Shown: in pieces, positions 1 to 8,510 of the stretch
Numbering within the stretch: position 1 is the stretch's first letter
Layout: every line of letters starts with the position of its first letter
Assembly (NCBI RefSeq): GCF_014642735.1
Contig: NZ_BMIV01000005.1
Coordinates: forward strand, 124,001 to 188,000
From: Paracoccus acridae
GTDB taxonomy: Bacteria; Pseudomonadota; Alphaproteobacteria; Rhodobacterales; Rhodobacteraceae
Direction of reading: 5' to 3'
Length of the DNA stretch: 64,000 nt
Notes under the pieces: model-generated
Seen by the model: only the letters and a program-made list of their open reading frames with translations
The model's database searches: none
What the model was told of the DNA's origin: nothing
Made by a program: the position numbers and the translations under genes

Positions 1-1276
1 CCGCCTGCGCGAACGCGTGACGCTGCGCACCGACGGGGGCCTGCGGACGGGCCGCGACATTGTGATGGCCGCGATGATGGGGGCAGAGGAATACGGCATC
101 GGCACCGCCGCGCTGATCGCCATGGGCTGCATCATGGTCCGCCAGTGCCAGTCGAACACCTGCCCGGTGGGCGTCTGCACCCAGGACGAACGCCTGCGCG
201 CCATGTTCACCGGCAGCGCGGACAAGGTGGTCAACCTCATCACCTTCTATGCGCAAGAGGTGCGCGAGATCCTGGCAAGCATCGGCGCGCGTTCCATCGA
301 CGAGATCATCGGCCGCGCCGACCTGCTGACCCAGGTCAGCCGGGGTGCCGCGAACCTGGACGACCTGGACCTGAACCCGCTGCTGATCACCGTCGATGGC
401 GCGGACAAGATCGTCTATGATCGGTCGAAGCCCCGCAACGCCGTGATGGACACGCTGGACGCCGAGATCGTCAAGGACGCCGCCCGCTTCTTCGAGGAAG
501 GCGAGAAGATGCAGCTGTCCTATGCCGTGCGCAACACGCATCGGACCATCGGCACCCGCACCTCGTCGCTGATCGTGCAGAAGTTCGGGATGCGCAACAG
601 CCTGCAACCCGACCACCTGACGATCCGCCTGACGGGTTCCGCCGGGCAGTCGCTGGGCGCCTTCGCCGCGCCCGGGTTGAAGATCGAGGTGTCGGGCGAT
701 GCCAACGACTATGTGGGCAAGGGTCTGTCGGGCGGCACCATCGTGGTGCGCCCGCCGATGGCCAGCCCGCTGGTCGCGGCCGAGAACACGATCATCGGAA
801 ACACGGTGCTTTACGGCGCGACCGACGGCTTCCTGTTCGCGGCGGGCCGCGCGGGCGAACGCTTCGGGGTCCGCAACAGTGGCGCGAAGGTGGTGATCGA
901 GGGCTGCGGCAGCAACGGTTGCGAATACATGACCGGCGGCGTGGCCGTGATCCTGGGCCGGATCGGCGCGAACTTTGGCGCGGGCATGACGGGCGGCATG
1001 GCCTATCTCTATGATCCGCAGGGCGTGGCGCGCGACTACATCAACCCGGAAACCCTGGTGACCTGCCCGGTGACCAAGGCGCATTGGGAAGGCCAGTTGA
1101 AGGGCCTGGTCGAACGGCACTTCAAGGAAACCGGATCGCGCCGCGCAGGCGACATCCTGGCGGATTGGGACGTCGAGAAGGCGAACTTCCTGCAGGTCTG
1201 CCCCAAGGAAATGCTGATCCACCTGCCGCATCCGATCATGGATGTCGAGGAACCGACGGCCGTTCCCGCCGAATAA
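1..1276 (+). CDS. gltB: Glutamate synthase large subunit (GOGAT alpha), C-terminal part
   Basis: The 5' end is cut by the window edge and the frame is open from base 2. About 424 C-terminal residues are present. They transfer glutamine-derived ammonia to 2-oxoglutarate in the cytoplasm together with GltD. The cysteine-rich stretch CQSNTCPVGVC (around bases 144-180) matches the 3Fe-4S cluster loop at the end of the synthase domain. The glycine-rich repeats that follow (such as GSNGCEYMTGG and GAGMTGGMAYLYD) match the GXGXG beta-helix domain that ends all GltB proteins. The stop is followed directly by a strong terminator, so gltB is the last gene of its transcript. Confidence 0.96.
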   Translation, partial: RLRERVTLRTDGGLRTGRDIVMAAMMGAEEYGIGTAALIAMGCIMVRQCQSNTCPVGVCTQDERLRAMFTGSADKVVNLITFYAQEVREILASIGARSIDEIIGRADLLTQVSRGAANLDDLDLNPLLITVDGADKIVYDRSKPRNAVMDTLDAEIVKDAARFFEEGEKMQLSYAVRNTHRTIGTRTSSLIVQKFGMRNSLQPDHLTIRLTGSAGQSLGAFAAPGLKIEVSGDANDYVGKGLSGGTIVVRPPMASPLVAAENTIIGNTVLYGATDGFLFAAGRAGERFGVRNSGAKVVIEGCGSNGCEYMTGGVAVILGRIGANFGAGMTGGMAYLYDPQGVARDYINPETLVTCPVTKAHWEGQLKGLVERHFKETGSRRAGDILADWDVEKANFLQVCPKEMLIHLPHPIMDVEEPTAVPAE

Positions 1277-1298
1277 GGCGGGACCTGACACCGAGATA

Positions 1299-1325
1299 GG
1301 GCGCGCAGCGATGCGCGCCCTTTTT
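1299..1325 (+). terminator. Rho-independent terminator of gltB
   Basis: An 8-bp perfect GC stem (1299-1306 with 1313-1320) and a 6-nt loop are followed by five T residues. It lies 23 bp after the gltB stop. Confidence 0.85.
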
Positions 1326-1372
1326 CATTTGGGGGCAGGCAGAAAGGACAAGATGGGGGTGCGAAACGATCA

Positions 1373-1398
1373 GGGCCCGGGCTTTTCAGCCCAGGCCC
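1373..1398 (-). terminator. Hairpin downstream of tRNA-Lys
   Basis: On the minus strand an 11-bp stem with one G-U pair closes a GAAA tetraloop (arms 1373-1383 and 1388-1398). It begins 12 bp after the tRNA 3' end. The following T-run is weak, so it may be a terminator or a 3' processing boundary. Confidence 0.5.
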
Positions 1399-1410
1399 TT
1401 GATTTGATGA

Positions 1411-1486
1411 TGGTGAGCCCGACAGGATTCGAACCTGTGACCCACTGATTAAAAGTCAGTTGCTCTACCAACTGAGCTACGGGCCC
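1411..1486 (-). tRNA. tRNA-Lys (anticodon TTT)
   Basis: The 76-nt cloverleaf includes an encoded CCA. The acceptor arm starts GGGCCCG on the minus strand, the D-arm reads AGCTCAGTTGGTAGAGC, the anticodon loop carries CTTTTAA and the T-arm reads GGTTCGAATCC. The anticodon TTT decodes AAA and AAG. It is a single tRNA with its own upstream promoter. Confidence 0.97.
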
Positions 1487-1498
1487 AACATGGGGGGC

Positions 1499-1527
1499 TT
1501 ACTATGGGGGGCTGCCGGGGGCGTCAA
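1499..1527 (-). promoter_or_regulatory. Promoter of tRNA-Lys
   Basis: On the minus strand TTGACG (1527-1522) and TAGTAA (1504-1499) are separated by 17 bp. The predicted start is about 6 nt before the tRNA. The -35 is close to the housekeeping consensus and the -10 is weaker. Confidence 0.55.
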
Positions 1528-1582
1528 GCGGAAAAGTCACGGCCACTGGCGGAAATTTCCGGCAGGGATTATATGCCCCCTC

Positions 1583-2413
1583 ATGAGCATCAAACCCGCC
1601 CCCGGCCTGCCCTTCATGAAGATGCATGGGCTTGGCAACGATTTCGTCGTCCTGGACCTGCGCGGGGGCGGCACGCCGCCTGCGGCCGAGGTGATCGCGC
1701 GCATCGGGGACCGCAACCGGGGCGTGGGATTCGACCAGCTTGCCACGATCCAGACGGACGGGGACGCGGATGTCCGGCTGCGCTTCTGGAACGCAGACGG
1801 GTCCGTCAGCGCGGCCTGCGGCAATGCCACGCGCTGCATCGCGCGCTTCGTGATGGACCAGACGGGTCGCGACCGGCTGAGCCTGCGCACCGATCACGCG
1901 ATCCTGCTGGCTGAGGATGCGGGCGGCGGCCTGACGCGGGTGAACATGGGGCCGCCGGTGCTGGACTGGCGGGCGATCCCCTTGGCGCAGGACGTGGACA
2001 TCGACCACCTGCCCATCGAGGGCGATCCGGCAGCGACCGGCATGGGCAACCCGCATGTGACGTTTTTCGTGGATGACGCGGCTTCCGTCGATCTAGCGAC
2101 TTTTGGCCCAGCCATGGAACATCACCCGCTTTACCCGCAGCGCACCAATGTCGAGGTTGTGCAGATCCTGTCCCGCGATGAAATCATGCTGCGCATCTGG
2201 GAACGCGGCGCAGGGCCGACGCTGGCATCGGGGTCATGCTCCTGCGCGGCCGCCGTGGCTGCGGCGCGGCGTGGCCTGACCGGGCGGCGGGTCAAGGTGA
2301 ACGTGCCGGGCGGCGTGCTGATGATCGACTGGCGCGACGACGGCGTCTGGATGGAGGGGCCGACGGCCCATGTCTTCACCGGCACCCTGACCCCCGAATG
2401 GCTTGCATCATGA
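1583..2413 (+). CDS. dapF: Diaminopimelate epimerase
   Basis: This 276-residue protein interconverts LL- and meso-diaminopimelate for lysine and peptidoglycan synthesis. The start at 1583 gives the family N-terminus ending in MKMHGLGNDFV. An upstream in-frame ATG at 1460 would read through the tRNA and is rejected. The first catalytic cysteine is present (C79, in AACGNATRC). The second active-site motif, usually ERGxGETxACGTG, reads ERGAGPTLASGSCSC, so serine (S216) stands where the second cysteine is expected and proline replaces the glutamate. C219 and C221 lie close by. The stop overlaps the mtaB start (ATGA). Confidence 0.9.
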   Translation: MSIKPAPGLPFMKMHGLGNDFVVLDLRGGGTPPAAEVIARIGDRNRGVGFDQLATIQTDGDADVRLRFWNADGSVSAACGNATRCIARFVMDQTGRDRLSLRTDHAILLAEDAGGGLTRVNMGPPVLDWRAIPLAQDVDIDHLPIEGDPAATGMGNPHVTFFVDDAASVDLATFGPAMEHHPLYPQRTNVEVVQILSRDEIMLRIWERGAGPTLASGSCSCAAAVAAARRGLTGRRVKVNVPGGVLMIDWRDDGVWMEGPTAHVFTGTLTPEWLAS

Positions 2414-3663
2414 GCGCGCCGGTCTTTTCCACCCTTGGCTGCCGCCTCAACGCCTATGAGACCGAGGCGATGAAGGAAATGGCCGAGGCCGCGGGCCTGT
2501 CGGGCGCCGTGGTCGTCAACACCTGCGCCGTCACTGCCGAGGCCGTCCGAAAGGCCCGCCAGGAAATCCGCCGCCTGTCGCGCGAAAACCCCGGCGCCCC
2601 GGTGATCGTGACCGGCTGCGCCGCCCAGACCGAACCCGAGACCTTCGCGGCCATGCCCGAGGTCACGCGCGTCATCGGCAACCATGAAAAGATGCAGCCC
2701 GAGACGTGGCAAAGCTTGCGCGCCCCGGACCTGATCGGCGAGACGGAAAAGATCCGCGTCGATGACATCATGTCGGTGCGTGAAACGGCGGGCCACCTGA
2801 TCGACGGCTTTGGACGCCACCGCGCCTATGTCCAGGTCCAGAACGGCTGCGACCACCGCTGCACCTTCTGCATCATCCCCTTCGGGCGCGGCAATTCACG
2901 GTCGGTGCCTGCGGGCGTGGTGGTGGAACAGATCAAGCGCCTGGTGGGACGCGGCTTCAACGAGGTCGTGCTGACCGGCGTGGACCTGACAAGCTGGGGC
3001 GCCGACCTGCCTGGAACGCCGCGCCTGGGCGATCTGGTGATGCGGATCCTGCGGCTGGTCCCGGATCTGCCGCGCCTGCGCATCAGCAGCATCGATTCTA
3101 TCGAGGCGGACGAGAATCTGATGCTGGCCATCGCCACCGAACCCCGCCTTATGCCGCATCTGCACCTGTCGCTGCAGGCGGGCGACGACATGATCCTGAA
3201 GCGGATGAAGCGCCGCCATCTGCGCGACGACGCGATCCGCTTTTGCGAGGAAGCGCGCCGCTTGCGCCCCGAGATCGTCTTCGGCGCCGATATCATCGCG
3301 GGCTTCCCCACCGAAACCGAGGCGATGTTCGAAAACAGCGTCAGGCTGGTGGACGATTGCGGGCTGACCTTCCTGCATGTCTTCCCGTTTTCCCCCCGCA
3401 AGGGCACGCCCGCCGCGCGGATGCCTGCCGTGAAGGGTCCGGTGATCCGCGACCGCGCCGCCCGTCTGCGCGAGGCGGGCGAGGCAGCGCTGCGCCGCCA
3501 CCTGGATGCGCAGGTCGGCCGGACGCATCGCGTCCTGACCGAAGGCCCCCGCCTGGGCCGGACCGAGCAGTTCACCGAGGTGGCCTTTGCCAGCGACCAG
3601 CCGGAAGGCGCGCTGATGGACCTGCGGATCGCGGGCCATGACGGGACGCGGCTGGTTGCCTGA
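2410..3663 (+). CDS. mtaB: tRNA t6A37 methylthiotransferase MtaB
   Basis: This 417-residue radical-SAM enzyme adds a methylthio group to t6A37 of tRNAs that read ANN codons. The N-terminal UPF0004 domain has its three cluster cysteines in LGCRLN, NTCAVT and TGCAAQ. The radical-SAM CX3CX2C motif is C147-C151-C154 (CDHRCTFC). A TRAM-like tail follows. The motif order and LGCRLN start are typical of MtaB and differ from MiaB, which is encoded separately at 9904-11235. It is translationally coupled to dapF. Confidence 0.93.
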   Translation: MSAPVFSTLGCRLNAYETEAMKEMAEAAGLSGAVVVNTCAVTAEAVRKARQEIRRLSRENPGAPVIVTGCAAQTEPETFAAMPEVTRVIGNHEKMQPETWQSLRAPDLIGETEKIRVDDIMSVRETAGHLIDGFGRHRAYVQVQNGCDHRCTFCIIPFGRGNSRSVPAGVVVEQIKRLVGRGFNEVVLTGVDLTSWGADLPGTPRLGDLVMRILRLVPDLPRLRISSIDSIEADENLMLAIATEPRLMPHLHLSLQAGDDMILKRMKRRHLRDDAIRFCEEARRLRPEIVFGADIIAGFPTETEAMFENSVRLVDDCGLTFLHVFPFSPRKGTPAARMPAVKGPVIRDRAARLREAGEAALRRHLDAQVGRTHRVLTEGPRLGRTEQFTEVAFASDQPEGALMDLRIAGHDGTRLVA

Positions 3664-3674
3664 TCGGGCGGCGT

Positions 3675-4511
3675 TCACCGCGCCATGAAGACCGGCACGC
3701 GGGCCTTTTCCAGCATGTTGCGGGTGGCCCCGCCCAGGATCGCCTGACGGAAACGCGAATGGCCATAGGCGCCCATCACCACCAGGTCGGCGCCGATCTC
3801 GGTCGCGCGACGGTTCAGTTCCTCGCTGATCGTGGCAGAGGTGCGGGCCAGGACGGTGATGTCGGCATGAACGCCGTGGCGGGTCAGCATCTGCGCCAGG
3901 GGAGCGCCGGGTTCCGAGCCATCGGCCCCGCCGCGCGGGTCGATCACGGTGATTTCCACCGAACCGGCGGATTGCAACAGGGGCAGGGCGCGGCGGACGG
4001 CGGCCAGGGCCTCGATCGACTGGTTCCAGGCGATCAGCACCTTGCCCGGCGGATCGGCGGGCAGGGCGGTGCCCGGCAGGATCAGGACGGGGCAGCATCC
4101 CTCGAACAGGGCGGCCTCGACCACGGCCTCGGCCTCGCCGGGGGCATCCTCGCCGTAAGGGCGGGCCAGGACGGTCAGGTCGGAAAAGCGCGCGCGCATT
4201 CCGACAAGATTTGCGATGCCGCCGATCTGGGCCACGGCGGCCTCGGACGACCAGCGAAGGTCGCTGTAGCGGGCCAGGTGCTGCCGCACCATCCTGTCCA
4301 GATCGCTTGCCTGGTCCATCGCCATGTCGATGGCGTCCTGAAAGGCATAGGGCATGCCGTTCGGGAAATAATAGCCGACCTGCGTGTGATCCAGGCCCAG
4401 GCCGAGAACCGACAGATGCCCGTCCTCGCGCGCGGCAAGGGCCGCCGCCGCATCAAGCTGGGGCAGTTGGCGGGGATCGGACAGAACGGTCAGGATGCTT
4501 TTGTAACCCAT
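3675..4511 (-). CDS. Tandem-domain universal stress protein
   Basis: The 278-residue cytoplasmic protein has two Usp domains, roughly residues 1-140 and 150-278. The second ends in the nucleotide-binding pattern GAYGHSRFRQAILGG, which fits the G-2x-G-9x-G(S/T) motif. The start at 4511 follows a GGAG ribosome site. The frame stays open far upstream into ccoN, but that part is antisense noise. It is divergent from ccoN and shares a control region with two FNR boxes, so it is probably induced at low oxygen with the oxidase. It ends 11 bp from the mtaB stop. Confidence 0.9.
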   Translation of the reverse strand: MGYKSILTVLSDPRQLPQLDAAAALAAREDGHLSVLGLGLDHTQVGYYFPNGMPYAFQDAIDMAMDQASDLDRMVRQHLARYSDLRWSSEAAVAQIGGIANLVGMRARFSDLTVLARPYGEDAPGEAEAVVEAALFEGCCPVLILPGTALPADPPGKVLIAWNQSIEALAAVRRALPLLQSAGSVEITVIDPRGGADGSEPGAPLAQMLTRHGVHADITVLARTSATISEELNRRATEIGADLVVMGAYGHSRFRQAILGGATRNMLEKARVPVFMAR

Positions 4512-4566
4512 GGCGGTCTCCTCTGGTCGGGCAGGCCCAGGATGGCGGTTTCGCCACGGCCCAGCC

Positions 4567-4580
4567 TTGACCGGAATCAA
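4567..4580. promoter_or_regulatory. FNR-type box, usp-proximal
   Basis: TTGAC-N4-ATCAA has one mismatch to TTGAT-N4-ATCAA. Its centre is 24 bp from the second box. For the minus-strand usp gene a class II position (-41.5) would put the start near 4532, 21 bp before the ATG. Confidence 0.7.
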
Positions 4581-4590
4581 ACCGCCGAAC

Positions 4591-4604
4591 TTGATGCAGA
4601 TCAA
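4591..4604. promoter_or_regulatory. FNR-type box, ccoN-proximal (perfect)
   Basis: TTGATGCAGATCAA is an exact TTGAT-N4-ATCAA match. A centre at -41.5 predicts a ccoN transcript start near 4639. A -10-like TTATTC at 4627-4632 is at the right distance. This arrangement is known for FnrP/FnrL-controlled cbb3 operons in this family. Confidence 0.88.
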
Positions 4605-4709
4605 GGTTTGGTGCGTCCCTGACGCCTTATTCCGGCTGCGACGAAGGGATCTGTCCGGCGGCGATTCGTGCCGCGTGGCCATTCCCGCCAAGGGACGCAG
4701 GTGGAAGCC

Positions 4710-6314
4710 ATGTGGAATTATGTAAAACTGATGTTGCTGGGCTCGATCGCGCTGTTGGCCGCGATCGGCGCCAACATGGCACGCGATCCGGCCTATATGG
4801 TCAATGCGATCGTCGTCATGCTGGTGGCGGCGGGAATGTTCGTCTGGTCGCTGCGCCAGGTCGATGAACCGGCGCGCGCGGTCGATACCTCTCAATATAT
4901 GGACGACGTGATCCGCTTCGGGGTCATCGCCACCGCCTTCTGGGGCGTCGTGGGCTTCCTGGTCGGCGTGGTCATCGCCTTCCAATTGGCCTTTCCGGCG
5001 CTGAACCTGTCGGACCTGACGCAGGGCTATACCAACTTCGGCAAGCTGCGCCCGCTGCACACCAGCGCGGTGATCTTCGCCTTTGGCGGCAACGCGCTGA
5101 TCGCGACCTCGTTCTATGTGGTGCAGCGCACAAGCGCGGCGCGGCTCTGGGGCGGGAACCTCGCGTGGTTCGTGTTCTGGGGCTATAACCTGTTCATCGT
5201 GCTGGCCGCGACCGGCTATATCGCGGGCGCCACCCAGTCCAAGGAATATGCCGAACCGGAATGGTATGTGGACTGGTGGCTGACGCTGGTCTGGGTGGCC
5301 TATCTGGCCGTGTTCCTGGGCACCGTGATCAAGCGCAAGGAACCCCATATCTACGTCGCCAACTGGTTCTATCTGGCCTTCATCGTGACCATCGCGATGC
5401 TGCACATCGTCAACAACCTGGCGATCCCGGTCAGCATCTTCGGGTCGAAGTCGGTCCAGGTCTTCGCGGGCGTGCAGGACGCGATGGTGCAGTGGTGGTA
5501 TGGCCACAACGCCGTGGGCTTCTTCCTGACCGCGGGATTCCTGGGGATGATGTACTATTTCATCCCGAAGCAGGCTGAGCGTCCGGTTTATAGCTACAAG
5601 CTGTCGATCATCCACTTCTGGGCGCTGATCTTCCTCTATATCTGGGCCGGTCCGCACCACCTGCATTACACCGCGCTGCCCGACTGGGCCTCGACGCTGG
5701 GGATGGTGTTCTCGATCATGCTGTGGATGCCCTCGTGGGGCGGCATGATCAACGGGCTGATGACCCTGTCGGGGGCCTGGGACAAGCTGCGCACCGACCC
5801 GATCCTGCGCATGATGGTGGTGGCCGTCGGCTTCTACGGCATGGCGACCTTCGAAGGCCCGATGATGTCGATCAAGGCCGTGAACAGCCTGTCGCATTAC
5901 ACCGACTGGACCATCGGCCACGTCCATTCCGGCGCCCTTGGCTGGAACGGCATGATCACCTTCGGCGCGCTGTACTACCTGACGCCGCGCCTGTGGGGCC
6001 GGGAACGCCTCTACAGCCTGTCGCTGGTTTCCTGGCACTTCTGGCTGGCGACCATCGGCCTGGTCCTCTACGCCGCCTCCATGTGGGTGTCGGGCATCAT
6101 GGAAGGCCTGATGTGGCGCGAGGTGGACAGCCATGGCTTCCTGGTCAACGCCTTTGCCGACACCGTGCAGGCCAAGTTCGCGATGAACGTGGTGCGTGCC
6201 CTGGGCGGGGTCCTCTACCTCGCTGGCGGGATCATCATGGCCTACAACCTCTGGGCCACCGTGGCCCGCCAGCCCAAAGCCCATTCGACCGCCATCGGCG
6301 TGCCGGCCGAATAA
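4710..6314 (+). CDS. ccoN: cbb3 cytochrome c oxidase subunit I
   Basis: The 534-residue heme-copper oxidase core spans the membrane about 12 times and reduces oxygen with high affinity. Visible ligands are H117 (LRPLHTS) and H406 for the low-spin heme b, H266 (WYGHN) and H316/H317 (GPHHLHY) for CuB, and H404 (GHVHSG) for heme b3. The start at 4710 gives the usual MWNYVKL N-terminus and is preceded by AGGTGG; an in-frame ATG at 4668 would add residues unlike the family. It is first in ccoNOQP and follows a perfect FNR box. Confidence 0.97.
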   Translation: MWNYVKLMLLGSIALLAAIGANMARDPAYMVNAIVVMLVAAGMFVWSLRQVDEPARAVDTSQYMDDVIRFGVIATAFWGVVGFLVGVVIAFQLAFPALNLSDLTQGYTNFGKLRPLHTSAVIFAFGGNALIATSFYVVQRTSAARLWGGNLAWFVFWGYNLFIVLAATGYIAGATQSKEYAEPEWYVDWWLTLVWVAYLAVFLGTVIKRKEPHIYVANWFYLAFIVTIAMLHIVNNLAIPVSIFGSKSVQVFAGVQDAMVQWWYGHNAVGFFLTAGFLGMMYYFIPKQAERPVYSYKLSIIHFWALIFLYIWAGPHHLHYTALPDWASTLGMVFSIMLWMPSWGGMINGLMTLSGAWDKLRTDPILRMMVVAVGFYGMATFEGPMMSIKAVNSLSHYTDWTIGHVHSGALGWNGMITFGALYYLTPRLWGRERLYSLSLVSWHFWLATIGLVLYAASMWVSGIMEGLMWREVDSHGFLVNAFADTVQAKFAMNVVRALGGVLYLAGGIIMAYNLWATVARQPKAHSTAIGVPAE

Positions 6315-6327
6315 GGGAGCGCGAGCC

Positions 6328-7053
6328 ATGCAAATTCTTGAAAAACACAAGATCCTCGAAAAGAACGCGACGCTTCTGCTGATCTTTTCCTTTCTGGTCG
6401 TGACCATCGGCGGCCTGGTGCAGATCACGCCCCTGTTCTATCTGGAAAACACCATCGAGAAGGTGGAAGGGGTCCGCCCCTACACCCCGCTGGAACTGAC
6501 CGGCCGCGACATCTATGTCCGCGAGGGCTGCTATGTCTGCCACAGCCAGATGATCCGCCCGATGCGCGACGAGGTCGAGCGTTACGGCCATTATTCGCTG
6601 GCAGCCGAATCGATGTATGACCATCCCTTCCAGTGGGGGTCCAAGCGCACCGGGCCGGATCTGGCGCGTGTGGGCGGGCGCTATTCGGACGAATGGCACC
6701 TGGACCACCTGCGCGACCCGCAGGCCCTGGTCCCGGAATCCATCATGCCGAAATACGGCTTCCTGATGGATCGCATCATCGGCCCGCAATATGTCCGCGA
6801 CCGGGTGGAAACCGATGCCCTGGTCGGCGTCCCTTATTCCGAGGAGATGATCGCGGCATCCGTCGCCGACTTCCGGGCACAGGCCGATCCCAATGCCGAT
6901 GCCGAAGGCCTTCAGGAACGCTATCCGGGCGCGCAGCAGCGCAACTTCGACCGCCAGCCGCAGCTGACGGAAATGGACGCGCTGATCGCCTATCTGCAAG
7001 TGCTGGGCACGATGGTCGATTTCTCGACCTTCGAGCCGGATCCGACGCGGTAA
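6328..7053 (+). CDS. ccoO: cbb3 oxidase subunit II, monoheme cytochrome c
   Basis: The 241-residue membrane-anchored cytochrome passes electrons from CcoP to CcoN. There is one N-terminal membrane helix (about residues 15-35) and the heme c motif C68-YV-C71-H72. A methionine in the C-terminal half would be the second axial ligand. It starts 13 bp after ccoN with a GGGAGCG ribosome site, and length and order fit the family. Confidence 0.96.
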   Translation: MQILEKHKILEKNATLLLIFSFLVVTIGGLVQITPLFYLENTIEKVEGVRPYTPLELTGRDIYVREGCYVCHSQMIRPMRDEVERYGHYSLAAESMYDHPFQWGSKRTGPDLARVGGRYSDEWHLDHLRDPQALVPESIMPKYGFLMDRIIGPQYVRDRVETDALVGVPYSEEMIAASVADFRAQADPNADAEGLQERYPGAQQRNFDRQPQLTEMDALIAYLQVLGTMVDFSTFEPDPTR

Positions 7054-7063
7054 GGGGGCGGGC

Positions 7064-7252
7064 ATGGAAACCTACAGCTTCCTGCGCGGCCTGGCCGACA
7101 GTTGGGCGCTGCTGCTTCTGGTGCTGTTCTTCGTGGGCGTGATCCTGTTCGTGTTCCGCCCCGGATCGCGCAAGACCCACCGCGACGCCGCCGAAAGCAT
7201 CTTCAGGAACGAGAACCGTCCCGCCGACGCGGACGACAAGGAGGGCCGGTGA
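7064..7252 (+). CDS. ccoQ: cbb3 oxidase small subunit CcoQ
   Basis: The 62-residue single-span protein has one hydrophobic helix (about residues 12-32) followed by a charged tail. It stabilises assembly of the core complex and is not a redox subunit. It sits between ccoO and ccoP, and its TGA overlaps the ccoP ATG by one base. Confidence 0.9.
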   Translation: METYSFLRGLADSWALLLLVLFFVGVILFVFRPGSRKTHRDAAESIFRNENRPADADDKEGR

Positions 7253-8289
7253 TGGCCGACAACGACAAGGACAAGCCAGTCGATCCGCATCTGGATCCCG
7301 CCAATCCCGACAACCGGATTTCGGTCCAGCGCCACGCGGCCGACAGCGAGCACGCGGCCAAGATCGTCGGAGAGATCCCCGAGCGCCCCCGCGCCGACAA
7401 GCCGGTGGCCCCCAAGATGCGCAAGCCGACCCGCAAGGGACTGGTGCAAGAGGTCGGATCGACCGGGCACCAGTGGGACGGAATCACCGAATACGACAAC
7501 CCGATGCCCCGCTGGTGGCTGTGGACCTTCTATGCCACGATCGTCTGGGCTGTGGGCTATGTGATCGCCTATCCGGCCATCCCCTTGGTCAACCAGGCGA
7601 CCAAGGGCGTGCTGGGCACCGATTACCGCCAGGAAGTCGCGGCCGAGATCGAGCGTTTCGACCAGGCCAATGCCGCCATCCAGACCCGCCTGGCCGAGGT
7701 GGACCTGGACGCGATCCCCGGCGACCCGGAACTGCTGAGCTATGCGACCAATGCCGGCGGCGCGGTGTTCCGCACCTGGTGCGCGCAATGCCACGGGTCG
7801 GGCGCGGGCGGCGCGCGGGGCTATCCGAACCTGCTGGACAACGACTGGCTGTGGGGCGGCACGCTTGAGGACATCCATCTGACCCTGCAGCACGGCATCC
7901 GCGATCCGCAGGACGGCGACACCCGCTATTCGCAGATGCCTGCCTTTGGCAGCGACGGCATCCTGGAACGGGCGCAGATCGACCAGGTCGTGCATTACGT
8001 CCTGTCGCTCTCCGATCAGCCGCATGACGACGCCAAGGCGGCCGACGGGATGCAGGTCTATACCGACAACTGTTCGGCCTGCCATATGGAGGACGGCACG
8101 GGCGACCGCAGCCAAGGCGCGCCCAACCTGGCCGATGCCGTCTGGCTCTATGGCAACGATCATGAAACGCTGACCCGCATCGTCAGCGAAGGACCTTACG
8201 GGGTGATGCCCGCCTGGAACACGCGCCTGTCCGAGGCCGAGATCCGCGCCGTCGCCACCTATGTCCACGGTCTGGGCGGCGGGGAATAA
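7252..8289 (+). CDS. ccoP: cbb3 oxidase subunit III, diheme cytochrome c
   Basis: The 345-residue protein is the electron entry subunit. One membrane helix (about residues 87-110) anchors two periplasmic cytochrome c domains with heme motifs C177-AQ-C180-H and C274-SA-C277-H. Residues 1 to about 70 form a charged, proline-rich cytoplasmic extension before the usual GHQWDGI start of the family domain; most CcoP proteins have only 10-30 residues there. ccoGHIS, often next downstream, are not present. The operon ends here. Confidence 0.95.
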   Translation: MADNDKDKPVDPHLDPANPDNRISVQRHAADSEHAAKIVGEIPERPRADKPVAPKMRKPTRKGLVQEVGSTGHQWDGITEYDNPMPRWWLWTFYATIVWAVGYVIAYPAIPLVNQATKGVLGTDYRQEVAAEIERFDQANAAIQTRLAEVDLDAIPGDPELLSYATNAGGAVFRTWCAQCHGSGAGGARGYPNLLDNDWLWGGTLEDIHLTLQHGIRDPQDGDTRYSQMPAFGSDGILERAQIDQVVHYVLSLSDQPHDDAKAADGMQVYTDNCSACHMEDGTGDRSQGAPNLADAVWLYGNDHETLTRIVSEGPYGVMPAWNTRLSEAEIRAVATYVHGLGGGE

Positions 8290-8307
8290 CCCCGCCCGGA
8301 TCCCCGG

Positions 8308-8339
8308 CTTTCGCCTGTGCGCACCACCACAGGCGAAAG
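8308..8339 (+). terminator. 12-bp perfect hairpin after ccoP
   Basis: Arms 8308-8319 and 8328-8339 are perfectly complementary with an 8-nt loop, 18 bp after the ccoP stop. No T-run follows. It probably protects or ends the ccoNOQP transcript, and its 3' arm abuts the first copy of the duplicated element. Confidence 0.5.
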
Positions 8340-8381
8340 AGACCGGCCCCTGTCCTGTTCGCGCGTTCCTGGGGGCCGGTC
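8333..8381 (+). repeat. Duplicated hairpin element, copy 1
   Basis: The 49-nt unit is GCGAAAGA, a 10-bp stem (8341-8350 with 8372-8381) and a 21-nt loop whose last 16 nt match copy 2 exactly. Three more weak pairs extend the stem and TTTC follows, so it could also terminate. Confidence 0.75.
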
Positions 8382-8452
8382 TTTCATCATAGCGTCCGAC
8401 ATCGCCCTTGGCGATGACCCGGCGCATCGGACTTTCGTGTCAGGCCACTGAT

Positions 8453-8501
8453 GCGAAAGAGGCCGGTCCCTCGTATGTTCGCGCGTTCCTGGGGACCGGC
8501 C
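8453..8501 (+). repeat. Duplicated hairpin element, copy 2
   Basis: It has the same 49-nt layout as copy 1, 120 bp downstream in the same orientation. Stem 8461-8470 pairs with 8492-8501. Two stem positions differ from copy 1, and both have matching changes on the opposite arm, so pairing is preserved. The flanking GATGC/GCATC can pair as an outer stem. Confidence 0.75.
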
Positions 8502-8510
8502 GCATCGTTT

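Noticed and set aside
1460..1582. N-terminal extension of DapF from an ATG at 1460
   Set aside because: It would begin within the tRNA-Lys gene. The start at 1583 gives the normal family N-terminus.
3675..6428. A 917-residue minus-strand frame that would fuse the universal stress protein to a long upstream part
   Set aside because: The upstream part is antisense to ccoN, is His/Gln/Arg-rich low-quality sequence, and crosses the FNR boxes. The Usp start at 4511 has a ribosome site and the family N-terminus.
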